Shown here: one piece after another, positions 7,554 through 18,000 of the stretch
How positions within the stretch are numbered: the first letter of the stretch is position 1
How the letters are laid out: the number at the start of each line of letters is the position of its first letter
Position numbers and translations under genes: made by a program
Assembly (NCBI GenBank): GCA_041584015.1
Contig: JBFHES010000034.1
Coordinates: 1 to 25,499, forward strand
From: JBFHES01 sp041584015
GTDB taxonomy: Bacteria > Bacteroidota > Bacteroidia > Bacteroidales > M50B96
Direction: 5' to 3'
Length of the DNA: 25,499 nt
Notes under the pieces: generated by a model
What the model saw: the letters and a program-made list of their open reading frames with translations, nothing else
What the model was told of the DNA's origin: nothing
Database searches by the model: none

Positions 7554-9797
7554 ATGTGTAAACGATTATTCATTCTTATTCTCTTAACAACAATTACTAG
7601 TGCTACAGTTATGGGGCAGAAATCACAAGAAATGGACAATAGTGTTGAATCGCTTCTTGCCAGGATGACCTTGGAAGAAAAGATTGGTCAGTTAGCCTTA
7701 CGCAATGGCTGGACCTATAATTATGATATTGATGAAAATGTGAAGAAAGGGAATGTTGGCGCCATTTTAAATGAAACCAACCCTGAGCGAATTGCTCAAT
7801 TGCAGAAGATGGCCGTTGAGGATAGCCGATTAGGAATACCGCTAATGTTTGCCCGTGACGTTATACATGGTTATAAAACCATCTTCCCGATTCCTTTGGC
7901 CATGGCTTGTAGTTTCGATGAAGTTTTAGTTGAGAAGGCAGCAAGAGTTTCTGCCATGGAAGCTGCAAGTATCGGTTTAAACTGGACTTATTCTCCCATG
8001 GTTGATGTTTGCCGTGATCCTCGATGGGGTAGGATTGCCGAAGGATTTGGTGAAGATACCTGGCTAACATCTGTTCTGGGAGCTGCAATGGTTCGGGGAT
8101 ATCAAGGTGATGATCTCTCAAAGCCAGGTAGCATTGCCGCATGTGTAAAACATTACGCCGCTTATGGTGCTGCCGAGGGTGGCCGGGATTATAATACGGT
8201 AACGGTGCCGGAGAATGAATTGCGGGATGTTTTCTTACCTCCTTTTAAAGCATGCACAGATGCGGGTTCTGCAACGATTATGACTGCTTTTAACGAGATC
8301 AATGGAATTCCGGCAACAGGTAACGAGTTTTTGCTGAAAACAATCTTACTCGGTGAATGGAACTACCCTGGCTTTGTTGTGAGCGATTGGGCTTCGGTAG
8401 AACAATTGGTTGTGCATGGTTATTCTGAAAATCGAAAAGAAGCAGCTCGTGCATCGCTATCAGCTGGTTGTCACATGGAAATGGCTACTACGTGTTACGA
8501 TGAAGAATTAAAGAGTTTACTTAGTGAAAATGGCATTAGCATTGAAATGATTGATGATGCGGTAAGACGCATACTAAAAATAAAAAAAGACCTGGGCTTA
8601 TTTGAGAACCCCTACAAAAAAACGGATCCCGAACTTGTTTTAAGTGATGATCATAAACAATTAGCAAAAGAAGCTGCAATCAAATCATGCGTGCTCCTGA
8701 AAAATAGCAATCAAACTTTACCAATTTCAAAAACTATTAAAACCGTTGCTGTGATTGGACCTTTGGCCGATGCACCTCATGAGCAGTTAGGTACGTGGAT
8801 TTTCGATGGAAATAAAAAAGACGCTGTTTCATCACTTGCTGCATTGCAGGAGTGGGCAACCCAAAATAAGGTTGAGCTGATTTACGAAAGGGCTTTAAAA
8901 AATTCACGCGATCTAAGTGTCGATTTTAGTGAAGCAGTTGAGGCTGCCGGAAAGGCTGATTTGGTGTTGTGTTTTCTTGGCGAAGAATCTATTCTGTCTG
9001 GAGAATCTCATTCCAGAGCCGATATCAACTTGCCGGGTTCGCAGCATCAGCTGCTTGAAGAGCTTAATAAAACCGGAAAGCCGATTGCAGCAATAATACA
9101 AGCGGGAAGACCAATTACCCTGGAGCCTGTCTTAGATTATTGCGACGCCATATTATATGCCTGGCATGGAGGCAGCATGGCCGGACCGGCAATTACAGAT
9201 TTGTTAACAGGAAAGGTGGCTCCATCAGGCAAACTGCCTGTTAGTTTTCCAAGGCATGTCGGACAGATTCCAATTCATTATAATCATAAACGAGGCGGCA
9301 AACCTGCAACTGAGCAGAGCTTTGTGCATATGAATGACATTCCGGAAGAGGCCGCTCAATTATCAGTTGGAAATACAAGCCATTATTTGGATTATGGTTA
9401 CAAGCCACTTTATACATTTGGTTATGGTTTAAGTTATTCGACATTCGAGTATTCAAAGCTAGAATTACATGAATCTAAAATAGGCAAGGAACAATCGATT
9501 ACACTTCAATTTGAATTGAAGAACACAGGCACTGTTGACGCTGTAGAAATAGCTCAATGTTACATTCAGGATTTATTTGGAAGTAGAACCAGACCTGTTA
9601 AGGAATTGAAGGATTTTAAACGGGTACACCTAAAGGCAGGTGAAAGCAAAATCATTCGTATGGAGATTCCTGCATCACGACTTGCTTTCCATAATCAACG
9701 GATGGAACAGGTAGTCGAAGCTGGAACTTTCAAAGTTTATGTTGGAGGAAACGCCAATGCTCAGATGACAGCAGAATTTGAAATCATTACAAAATAA
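7554..9797 (+). CDS. Secreted GH3 beta-glucosidase (BglX-like)
   Basis: A 747-residue GH3 enzyme with a Sec signal peptide (MCKRLFILILLTTITSATVM, then GQ). The N-terminal TIM barrel starts at LLARMTLEEKIGQL and includes RDVIHGYKTIFPIPLAMACS, WTYSPMVDVCRDPRWGR, ACVKHYAAYGAAEGGRDYN and the nucleophile motif VVSDWAS with Asp278. The alpha/beta sandwich carries LGEESILSGESHSR, where Glu484 is the likely acid/base, and the C terminus is a fibronectin III-like domain (YTFGYGLSYSTFEYS, then LKNTGTVDAVEIAQCYIQD). Length and domain order match periplasmic BglX-type beta-glucosidases that trim beta-glucan oligosaccharides from the non-reducing end; linkage preference cannot be read from sequence. It opens a tightly packed operon: the next start is 4 bases after its stop. 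Expression is probably controlled by the palindrome-rich region upstream. Confidence 0.95.
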   Translation: MCKRLFILILLTTITSATVMGQKSQEMDNSVESLLARMTLEEKIGQLALRNGWTYNYDIDENVKKGNVGAILNETNPERIAQLQKMAVEDSRLGIPLMFARDVIHGYKTIFPIPLAMACSFDEVLVEKAARVSAMEAASIGLNWTYSPMVDVCRDPRWGRIAEGFGEDTWLTSVLGAAMVRGYQGDDLSKPGSIAACVKHYAAYGAAEGGRDYNTVTVPENELRDVFLPPFKACTDAGSATIMTAFNEINGIPATGNEFLLKTILLGEWNYPGFVVSDWASVEQLVVHGYSENRKEAARASLSAGCHMEMATTCYDEELKSLLSENGISIEMIDDAVRRILKIKKDLGLFENPYKKTDPELVLSDDHKQLAKEAAIKSCVLLKNSNQTLPISKTIKTVAVIGPLADAPHEQLGTWIFDGNKKDAVSSLAALQEWATQNKVELIYERALKNSRDLSVDFSEAVEAAGKADLVLCFLGEESILSGESHSRADINLPGSQHQLLEELNKTGKPIAAIIQAGRPITLEPVLDYCDAILYAWHGGSMAGPAITDLLTGKVAPSGKLPVSFPRHVGQIPIHYNHKRGGKPATEQSFVHMNDIPEEAAQLSVGNTSHYLDYGYKPLYTFGYGLSYSTFEYSKLELHESKIGKEQSITLQFELKNTGTVDAVEIAQCYIQDLFGSRTRPVKELKDFKRVHLKAGESKIIRMEIPASRLAFHNQRMEQVVEAGTFKVYVGGNANAQMTAEFEIITK

Positions 9798-9801
9798 ATC
9801 A

Positions 9802-11373
9802 ATGAAGAAAAATACCTCATATATAATACTGGTTTCATTAATTGTTGCATTGGGTGGTTTCCTAATGGGTTTTGATGCATCGGTTATTTCAGGTGTAGTG
9901 AAGTTTATTGAGCCCGAATTTGAACTAAGTAAAATTCAGTTGGGTTGGGCTGTAGGCTGTTTAACGCTTTCTGCCACTGTAGCCATGGCGATTGCCGGAC
10001 CTTTAAGTGATCGGTTCGGAAGGAAAAAGCTTCTGTTGTGGGCAGCTGTTCTGTATTTTATATCAGCAATTGCCTCTGCGCTCTCATTCTCATTTGTTAT
10101 GTTGGTCGCAGCGCGTATGATTGGTGGTTTTGGCGTTGGTGCATCATTGATAATTGCACCAATGTATATTGCCGAAATAGCTCCCGCAAAGCTGCGAGGT
10201 CGAATGGTTTCTATCAACCAACTGAATATCGTACTTGGTATTACCGTTGCTTTTTTTACCAATTACTTAATTCTAAAATTAAGTCAGTCTGATATAAATT
10301 GGGCTGAGCAGATGGGCTTTACCCAACACACTTGGCGGTGGATGTTAGGATTAGAAGCTTTACCGGCAATACTATATTTTGTTTCATTATTTGCCGTGCC
10401 AAGAAGCCCTCGTTGGCTGATCATGCATAATCGATCGGATGAAGCAAGGCCAATCCTTGAACGGGCAAATGAACCAGGTAAATGTGACGAGGTGTTATTG
10501 TCCATTCAGGAAAGTATTAAAAAAGATAAAACCAAAGAAAAGGCTAGCTTCTCTGAGTTATTTAAACCGGCACTTAAGCTGGTTTTACTGATTGGTGTAA
10601 TTATCGCAATTGTGCAGCAAATTACAGGTATTAATTCGGTGTTCTTTTATGCTCCTATGATATTTGAACAAACAGGCATTGGTACCGATTCCGCTTTTTC
10701 TCAAGCAGTATTAGTCGGTTTGACCAATCTTGTTTTTACAGTTCTTGCCATTCTTTTTATTGATAAATTGGGGCGTAAGCCTTTACTGGCTTTTGGCTTA
10801 ACAGGTATCACTATTACTATGTTCCTGCTTGCCTGGGGCTTTAATCAGGCAACATACACCATTAGCGAACAAAGCATTGAACAGTTAAGTCATATTGAAT
10901 CGTATCAAAATCTGCAGCAAATAAAAGGTATTACTTACGAAAGCGATCTGGCATTCAAAGCGGCTATTGCAGAAGTCTTTTCAGAAGAAACTATTCTTGA
11001 GCACGAAACAGCAATAATAAAAGAAGCAATAACCATGAATACCATGTTGATTTTGATTGGCATCATTGGATTTGTGGCTTCGTTTGCCATCTCATTAGGC
11101 CCCGTAATGTGGGTGCTTTTTTCGGAATTGTTTCCAAACCGAATACGCGGAATTGCTATTTCATTTGCAGGTTTTATAAATTCAGGAGTAAGCTTTGGCG
11201 TTCAGTTAGTATTTCCATGGGAACTCGCAAACATAGGAAGCGCTGGTACTTTTCTTATATATGGTCTGTTTGCATTAGCCGGCCTGATTCTATTAATGAT
11301 GCTGCTTCCTGAAACCAAAGGAAAAACACTAGAAGAACTAGAAGAATTGCTTTCAAAAAAAACGCAAATATGA
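9802..11373 (+). CDS. MFS sugar porter (XylE/GLUT-like sugar:H+ symporter family)
   Basis: A 523-residue, 12-span major facilitator protein. Sugar porter signatures are seen in order: DRFGRKK at about residue 70 after TM2, the PRSPRWL loop motif after TM6 (usual form PESPRWL), QQITGINSVFFYAP in TM7 (about 272), DKLGRKP after TM8, and LPETKGKTLEELE after TM12. It would import a monosaccharide, probably glucose or a related hexose or pentose, across the inner membrane by proton symport. The ATG at 9802 is preferred; a TTG at 9778 in frame would overlap the GH3 gene and add eight residues. Between TM9 and TM10 there is an extra polar segment of about 60 residues (about 352-410), predicted periplasmic. 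Its place between glycosidase genes, 4 nt after one and overlapping the next by 4 nt, links it to uptake of their product. Confidence 0.94.
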   Translation: MKKNTSYIILVSLIVALGGFLMGFDASVISGVVKFIEPEFELSKIQLGWAVGCLTLSATVAMAIAGPLSDRFGRKKLLLWAAVLYFISAIASALSFSFVMLVAARMIGGFGVGASLIIAPMYIAEIAPAKLRGRMVSINQLNIVLGITVAFFTNYLILKLSQSDINWAEQMGFTQHTWRWMLGLEALPAILYFVSLFAVPRSPRWLIMHNRSDEARPILERANEPGKCDEVLLSIQESIKKDKTKEKASFSELFKPALKLVLLIGVIIAIVQQITGINSVFFYAPMIFEQTGIGTDSAFSQAVLVGLTNLVFTVLAILFIDKLGRKPLLAFGLTGITITMFLLAWGFNQATYTISEQSIEQLSHIESYQNLQQIKGITYESDLAFKAAIAEVFSEETILEHETAIIKEAITMNTMLILIGIIGFVASFAISLGPVMWVLFSELFPNRIRGIAISFAGFINSGVSFGVQLVFPWELANIGSAGTFLIYGLFALAGLILLMMLLPETKGKTLEELEELLSKKTQI

Positions 11374-12686
11374 TAGGATCTAGAATTATACATATGTGCA
11401 TGCTGTTGGGATTTTTAATGTCATGTAATCAACAAACAGAAAAGGTGAAAGAATCTACTTATCAAGCCATACCTGTTGAAATAAGAGAAGAGGCCGGACA
11501 GTATCAATTATACCGCGATGGGCAAGCATATTTTATTAAAGGTGCCGGTTGTGAGTTTGGAAATATTGCTGCTCTGGCAAAACATGGTGCCAATTCTTTC
11601 AGAACCTGGCGTACAGATAATGGACGCCAAACTGGTTTGGAAGTGCTCGATTCCGCGCTCAAGTATAATCTAACCGTATCCATGGGACTCGACATAGGTC
11701 GCGAGCGTCATGGCTTTGATTACGATAATGAAGAATTGGTAAAGCAACAGTTTGAGGGAATCAAGCAACAGATTATAGAATTAAAGGATCACCCGGCACT
11801 CCTAATCTGGGTTGTGGGAAATGAACTAAACCTCCGCGCCAAAAACCCAAAAGTATGGGATGCAGTTAATGAGATTGCCAAGATGATTCATGAGATAGAT
11901 CCGCATCACCCGGTGGCAACAACAATTGCCGGGGCTGATAAAAGCGATATAGCGCAGGTTAAAGAGCGTTGTCCGAATGTTGATGTATTGGGCATTCAAC
12001 TTTATGGAAAGATCATTCATCTGCCAAAATATTTATCAGATGCCGATTGGGCAGGACCTTATATTGTAAGTGAATGGGGTCCAACGGGTCATTGGGAGTC
12101 TGAGCGAACCATCTGGAACAGGCCCATAGAACAAACAAGCGCAGAGAAAAGAGCATCATACATTGAACGTTATAACATTGCCATTGCGTCGGATCCAAAA
12201 CAATGCATTGGGTCGTATGCTTTTTTATGGGGATACAAGCAGGAAAGAACGCCAACATGGTATGGAATGTTTCTTGAAACAGGAGAGGAAACAGCTTCTG
12301 TTGATGCCATGCACTACATATGGAATGGTCGCTGGCCGGAAGATATGGCCCCTAGTCTTAATGCTTTTACACTGGACAATAAAGTTGCAACGGAGAATAT
12401 CATTCTCGAGAAAAAGAAAAAATATAGCGTTCAGGTTGACGCTAGTAATGAGGAGCATCAAAGGCTTTTCTATCGTTGGGAGGTTAGGAGAGAAGTAACT
12501 GAGCTAAGTGATGGTGGCGATTATGAAAAGAGTACTCCTGTTCTGAAAGAACTTATTGTGGATGCAAACAACCATAAGGCCGAAATCCTGGCGCCTCATC
12601 AGCCAGGGGAGTATCGGGTTTTTGTATATGTAATTGATGAGATGAATAATGCAGCTACTGCAAACATCCCTTTTAAAGTAATCTAA
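11370..12686 (+). CDS. Lipoprotein glycoside hydrolase, GH2/GH5-like TIM barrel
   Basis: A 438-residue protein with a lipoprotein signal peptide (lipobox FLMSC, Cys19). The catalytic part resembles clan GH-A barrels of GH2 type: FIKGAGCEFGN, ANSFRTWRTDNGRQ, HPALLIWVVGNELNLR with the probable acid/base Glu152, and YIVSEWGPTGHWE with the probable nucleophile Glu235. It lacks the N-terminal sandwich domains of true GH2 beta-galactosidases, and the last 100 residues (about 340-438) form a beta-rich domain. The retaining mechanism is inferred from the two Glu motifs; the substrate is open, with endo-acting or exo-acting beta-glucanase activity being plausible given the neighbours. The ATG overlaps the transporter stop (ATGA); a second in-frame ATG at 11394 would leave a very short signal. 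The following GH3 starts one base after its stop. Confidence 0.85.
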   Translation: MIGSRIIHMCMLLGFLMSCNQQTEKVKESTYQAIPVEIREEAGQYQLYRDGQAYFIKGAGCEFGNIAALAKHGANSFRTWRTDNGRQTGLEVLDSALKYNLTVSMGLDIGRERHGFDYDNEELVKQQFEGIKQQIIELKDHPALLIWVVGNELNLRAKNPKVWDAVNEIAKMIHEIDPHHPVATTIAGADKSDIAQVKERCPNVDVLGIQLYGKIIHLPKYLSDADWAGPYIVSEWGPTGHWESERTIWNRPIEQTSAEKRASYIERYNIAIASDPKQCIGSYAFLWGYKQERTPTWYGMFLETGEETASVDAMHYIWNGRWPEDMAPSLNAFTLDNKVATENIILEKKKKYSVQVDASNEEHQRLFYRWEVRREVTELSDGGDYEKSTPVLKELIVDANNHKAEILAPHQPGEYRVFVYVIDEMNNAATANIPFKVI

Positions 12687-12687
12687 G

Positions 12688-14970
12688 GTGAGAAGAACAA
12701 AATACATATATATCCTACTATTCATTGTCATAATGATGCTGAATGCCTGTAAGGCAGATTTGAGCTCTAATAAGAACGTTCAAAGTGATCAGATTGAAAC
12801 TTTGATTCAACAGATGAGCTTAGAAGAGAAAGTCGGTCAAATGACAAATATTGGTTTAACAGCACTTTGTCAGGGTGATTTCTGGACGGGAACCGATAGT
12901 CTTGAGCTGGATTTCGCAAAACTGAAACATTTAATAGGAACGTTTAAAGTAGGATCTGTACAAAACAAGGGGCAATATCCCCCAAATGTAGACGAGTGGA
13001 AGCGACTGACTTCCTTAATTCAAGCTTACAACCTTAACGAAAGCAATAATAAAATTCCTGTGCTTTTTGGTATTGATGCTGTTCATGGTGCACATTATAC
13101 GTTGGGCTCCACAATGATGCCGCATCAATTGGCGCTGGCTGCAACATGGAATCCTCAATTGGCTTATAGAACTGGAGAAATTACAGCATATGAATTATGT
13201 GCCTCAGGTCTTCCGTGGAACTATGCTCCATGCATGGATGTTGCATCTGAACCCTTATGGGGAAGGTATTATGAAACCTACGGAGAAGATCCCTATTTAG
13301 TGTCAGAAATGGGAGCCGCATTTATTCGCGGACATCAGGAAGATGGCATGGATGAGCATGCGAATGCTGCTGTTTGTGTGAAGCATTTTATTGGATATGG
13401 CGCTGCAGAAAATGGGAAAGACAGGGCGAATGCAATTATTCCGGAATCTTACCTAAGAGCGTATCATCTACCTCCATTTGCTGAGGCAATTAAAGCCGGT
13501 GCCAAATCAGTAATGCTTAGTTCAGGTTCTGTGAATGGGATTCCGGGACACGCGAATAAATATCTTATCACTGATGTATTGAAAGGTGAACTTGGCTTTG
13601 ATGGAATGGTAATTTCGGATTGGGCAGACATTGATAAATTGATTGATGTGCACCGGGTGGCCAAAGATAAAAAAGATGCTGCCCGTATAGCTGTCTTAGC
13701 CGGAATGGACATGTGTATGGTTCCATATGATGTCAGTTTTGCGGTAGATGTAATGCAACTAGTTAATGATGGTGAAATTCCAATGTCAAGAATTGATGAT
13801 GCAGTAAGGCGGATTCTGAGACTGAAGGAATCGCTTGGTCTTTTTGAAGAAAACACAAATTACAGCTATAATAAATTTGCCTCAGACGAACATATCAATA
13901 GCAGTTTTAAAACAGCAGCAGAAAGTATTACGCTGTTAAAAAATGATCGTAATTGTTTGCCATTCTCCAAAGAAGATAAAATTCTGGTTTGTGGGCCGTC
14001 AGCAAATTCTATGAACATGCTAAACGGCGGTTGGTCGCGCTCGTGGGGTGGTGATGATGTACGTTTTAATGATGACAGCAAACAAACCATTTATGAAGCA
14101 ATAAGTGCTGATTTTGGTAATGATCATGTTCGATGGACCGAAGGTGCCAGCATCGATAGTTTAGTGGATATTGAGGCAACCTTAATACAGGCGCAATGGG
14201 CAGATAAGCTTGTGGTTTGTCTGGGTGAAAAGCCGGCAACTGAGAAGCCCTCTGATATTGAAGAGCTGGAGCTGGATGCCGCTCAATTGGAACTGGTAAA
14301 GCAGCTTTCCGAAACAGGGAAGGAAGTAATTGTGGTTTTGGTATTCGCCCGTCCAAGAATTATCCGTGATATAGTTGAGGTTTCTGATGCTATCGTTATG
14401 GCTTACTTGCCTGGCGACGAAGGCGGACGTGCAATTAGTAGCGTATTGTCTGGTGAGTCAAATCCGAGTGGAAAGCTACCATTTACATATCCTCGCTTCT
14501 CTGGCGATACATGGACCTATTACCACAAGCAAAGTGATGAAGTAGGTAATTCATTTGGCATGGATGGATTTAATCCGCAGTGGGAGTTTGGCACTGGATT
14601 AAGCTACACAACATTTGAAACCTCATTTAAAGATGCCAGCAAAACACAGTTAGTCGGAATGGATACGCTTACTATACTTATTGAGGTGAAAAATACTGGA
14701 TCATCGAATGGGAAAGAAGTGGTTCAGTTATTCATGTCAGATAGAATAGCTTCAGTATCACCTGATATGAAACGCCTCATAGGATTTCAAAAAGTAGCAT
14801 TAGATGCAGGTGAAGCTAAAAGCCTTGAATTTAAAGTGTCTGCATACGACTTATCATTCATCAATAAAGAGAACAAAAGAATAACGGAGGATGGACTCTT
14901 CCATTTGCTGGTAGGTGGGAATCCCGGTGAATTAAAAATGAAAGAAATTATTTATAAACAGCATAAATAG
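12688..14970 (+). CDS. GH3 beta-glucosidase lipoprotein (GTG start)
   Basis: A 760-residue GH3 enzyme. The GTG at 12688 is chosen because it gives a proper lipoprotein signal peptide, with a basic start (MRRTKY), a hydrophobic core and lipobox MLNAC at Cys21, and because it lies one base after the previous stop. The barrel begins at LIQQMSLEEKVGQM and shows GIDAVHGAHYTLGSTMMPHQ, WNYAPCMDVASEPLWGR, CVKHFIGYGAAENGKDR and MVISDWADIDKL with nucleophile Asp311. The second domain has CLGEKPATEKPSDIEELEL, where Glu519 is the likely acid/base, then YLPGDEGGRAISSVLSGESN. A fibronectin III-like tail completes it. It differs clearly from the 7554 GH3, so the two probably divide substrates or linkages, or the compartment face. 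It is the last gene of the tight cluster; 50 bases separate it from the giant secreted protein. Confidence 0.94.
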   Translation: MRRTKYIYILLFIVIMMLNACKADLSSNKNVQSDQIETLIQQMSLEEKVGQMTNIGLTALCQGDFWTGTDSLELDFAKLKHLIGTFKVGSVQNKGQYPPNVDEWKRLTSLIQAYNLNESNNKIPVLFGIDAVHGAHYTLGSTMMPHQLALAATWNPQLAYRTGEITAYELCASGLPWNYAPCMDVASEPLWGRYYETYGEDPYLVSEMGAAFIRGHQEDGMDEHANAAVCVKHFIGYGAAENGKDRANAIIPESYLRAYHLPPFAEAIKAGAKSVMLSSGSVNGIPGHANKYLITDVLKGELGFDGMVISDWADIDKLIDVHRVAKDKKDAARIAVLAGMDMCMVPYDVSFAVDVMQLVNDGEIPMSRIDDAVRRILRLKESLGLFEENTNYSYNKFASDEHINSSFKTAAESITLLKNDRNCLPFSKEDKILVCGPSANSMNMLNGGWSRSWGGDDVRFNDDSKQTIYEAISADFGNDHVRWTEGASIDSLVDIEATLIQAQWADKLVVCLGEKPATEKPSDIEELELDAAQLELVKQLSETGKEVIVVLVFARPRIIRDIVEVSDAIVMAYLPGDEGGRAISSVLSGESNPSGKLPFTYPRFSGDTWTYYHKQSDEVGNSFGMDGFNPQWEFGTGLSYTTFETSFKDASKTQLVGMDTLTILIEVKNTGSSNGKEVVQLFMSDRIASVSPDMKRLIGFQKVALDAGEAKSLEFKVSAYDLSFINKENKRITEDGLFHLLVGGNPGELKMKEIIYKQHK

Positions 14971-15020
14971 AAAAGCTTAAGAATAGAGACGAAGAATAAT
15001 ATGAACTAAAGACAAATGTT

Positions 15021-18000
15021 ATGAAAAGAGTAATTTTTACTATTATCGTTTTATTGGGTGCTTATGGTTGGCTTTCTGGTCAAAACCTTGCATTAAATAA
15101 TCCGGCTTCTGCTTCAACTGAAATCCAGTCTGCCAGCAATGCGGTGGATGGTAATTCAGGAACGCGCTGGGAGTCGGTATCTGCCGATCCGCAATGGATT
15201 ACCATTGACCTGGGCATGTCTTATGATATCGGTCAGGTAGTTTTGAATTGGGAAGGAGCCTATGGAAAGGAATACACCATTCAAATTTCTACCGATTCAA
15301 TCACCTGGGATACGTTGTATACCGAAACGAATTCGGACGGAGGGATTGATGATATATCTGTTTCCGGTACTGGAAGATATATAAAAATGCACGGAACCGT
15401 TAGAGGAACACCGTGGGGTTATAGCCTCTGGGAAATGGAAGTTTACGAAGCCATTGATCCAACAGAAGATGCTACCCTAAGCGATCTGGCTGTTGATGGT
15501 GTGACCGTAGATGGCTTTTCGCCAAGTATTTTAACCTATAATGTGGGCTTGCCTTTCGGAACAACTGCAGTGCCTGCAGTAACAGCAACCACAAGTCAAT
15601 TATTACCAGCAAGTGCTGTTGTAAGCAATGCTGCTGCACTGCCAGGCGCAGCCACAGTAGTTGTAACAGCTCAAGATGGTGTTACACAACTTACCTACAC
15701 AGTTAATTTATCCGTTGATTTGCTTCAGATGGATTTGCCGGTGACATTTGATGATTCCACTGTAAACTACGCAACTATTGATTTTGGCGGAACAGTTTCA
15801 ACATTTACCACCGACCCTATTGGTGGAACAAATCAAGTGGTGCAAACCACCAAAGAGAATGCTGCGGCTACTTGGGCAGGTACTGTGCTTGCTGCACCTG
15901 GTGCTCCCGAAACAGCTTTGGCATCTGCAATTCCATTTACAGCTAACGCCACTCAGCTAAGTGCAATGGTTTATGCACCTGCTGCGGGTATTACAGTTAT
16001 GATGAAATTAGAAGATCAAACTAATTCTGGGATTTGGGTTGAAACTCAGGCTACTACTGTCTCTGCTAATGCATGGGATACGTTAGTTTTCGATTTTGGA
16101 GCACCTAGTAATGGCTCTTTAAATCTTGCTAATACCTATGATAAGGTTGTTATGTTCTTTGATTTTGGAAATCCGGGAGCAGGTGATGTTTTCTATTGGG
16201 ATAATGTAGCGTTTGTACCTGAAGATACTACTGTGGTAGTACCTGTTGATAGTATATCCGCTTACTGTGCAACCTATACAACACACTTTAATATTCCAGC
16301 AGAGGTTTCTTCTTCTGTGAATCTAACAATTACGAATATAGATGCTACTTCGATGTTTGTTGAAATTGAGTCTGCAAATGCCGACCCTGTTGATATACTT
16401 TTAGTAACAGGAGGAAGCGGTGCTACAATCTCAGCGGCTGATACAACAGTACTTGGTAAAATTAGTAGAACATTAACATGGCCTATACCGCCAACTGATG
16501 TATCGATGAATATTCTTTGGAGTAAAGCCTCCTTTGGTGGTAACTGGATGCTGAGCCAGGCTGATATTACAGTGCCGTTTATCGCAAGTTGTGCGAATGC
16601 TCCAATACCATTAGCTCAGATGGATTTACCTGTAACCTTCGACGATACAACGGTTGCTTATGGTTTCATCGATTTCGGAGGTAATGTATCTCAGTTTGTA
16701 ACTGATCCAATGGGTGGTGCAAATCAAGTTGTTGAAACCACAAAAGGAGTAGCTTCTGAAACTTGGGCAGGAACAGTTCTTGCAACAGCAGGACCTCCGG
16801 AAGAAGGTTTTGCAAATGCAGTTCCGTTTACTGCAGCAAAAACAAAAATGAGAATTAAGGTCTATTCACCTACAGCAGGAACACCTGTTCTGCTGAAGTT
16901 AGAAGATGGAACCAATTCTGGAATTTTTGTTGAAACTCAGGACACAACCAGCATGGCCAATGCTTGGGAAACCTTAACCTTTGATTTTAGTGCAGCCACC
17001 GGAGGTTCACTTAACTTGGCAAATACCTATGATAAGGCCGTTGTATTCTTCGATTTTGGTGCTTCTGGAAATGGAGAGGTTTATTACTGGGATGACGTTG
17101 AGTTTGTAGACTCAATGGTTGTGGTTCCTCCAACAAGCCCAATATTTACTGATTTTGATCAAAATGAAAATGTGCTTTTCTCGGGTTGGCCAAATGCTCC
17201 TGTAAAGGTGGCCAATCCAAATCCAGCTGGAATTAACGCTAGCGATAGTGTTGGTTGTTGGGCTCGTGGTGGCGAACAATGGGCACATATGTATAGCACC
17301 AATATGACCGCTGCAATTGATTTTACAAGCCTGCAGGCTATAGAACTGAAAGTGCATGCTCCTATTGCTTGTGCTGCAGCAATTAAATTGGAAAGTACAA
17401 GTGGCGCTGGTGCTCCTATTGAAGTGGTGCAAAATATCACGGCAGTAAATACATGGGAACAGCTATCATTTAACTTTAGCGGAACGCCTTCAGGTGTTTA
17501 CGATAAAATTATCATCTTTCTTGATTTTGCTGCCTTTGGAACGGATACATTCTATTTTGATGATGTACAACTTGGCATGGCAGTTCTTGATCAAATAGAT
17601 ATGCCAGTTGACTTTGAATCAACAACTGTAAATTATTCACTTACTGATTTTGGTGGAAACATAACCACACTTATTGCCGATCCTGCATCAGGAACAAATA
17701 CTGTTGCAATGACCACCAAGGAAGTTGGAGCTCAGGTTTGGGCTGGTACAACAATAGGTACTAATGATGGATTTGCAAACGCAATTCCTTTTACCGCTTT
17801 GGATACCAAGATAAGTGTGAAAGTTTATTCACCTGCCGCAGGTTTGCCAATTCGCTTAAAGGTTGAAGATTACACAAACAATACAATTACTTGTGAAACT
17901 GAAACATCAACGTCGGTAGCTAATGCGTGGGAAACCCTGGAGTTTGATTTCAACAACCCGGTAAGTGGCACTGCTGCTTTAAATTTAGCAAACAGCTACA

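Noticed and set aside
9936..10262. 108-residue minus-strand frame in the sugar porter gene
   Set aside because: It is fully antisense to transmembrane segments of the porter; its composition is the expected complement of hydrophobic codons.
13464..13856. 130-residue open frame on the minus strand inside the GH3 gene
   Set aside because: It is antisense to well-conserved GH3 catalytic-domain codons, has no start context and no recognisable domain; it is a shadow frame.
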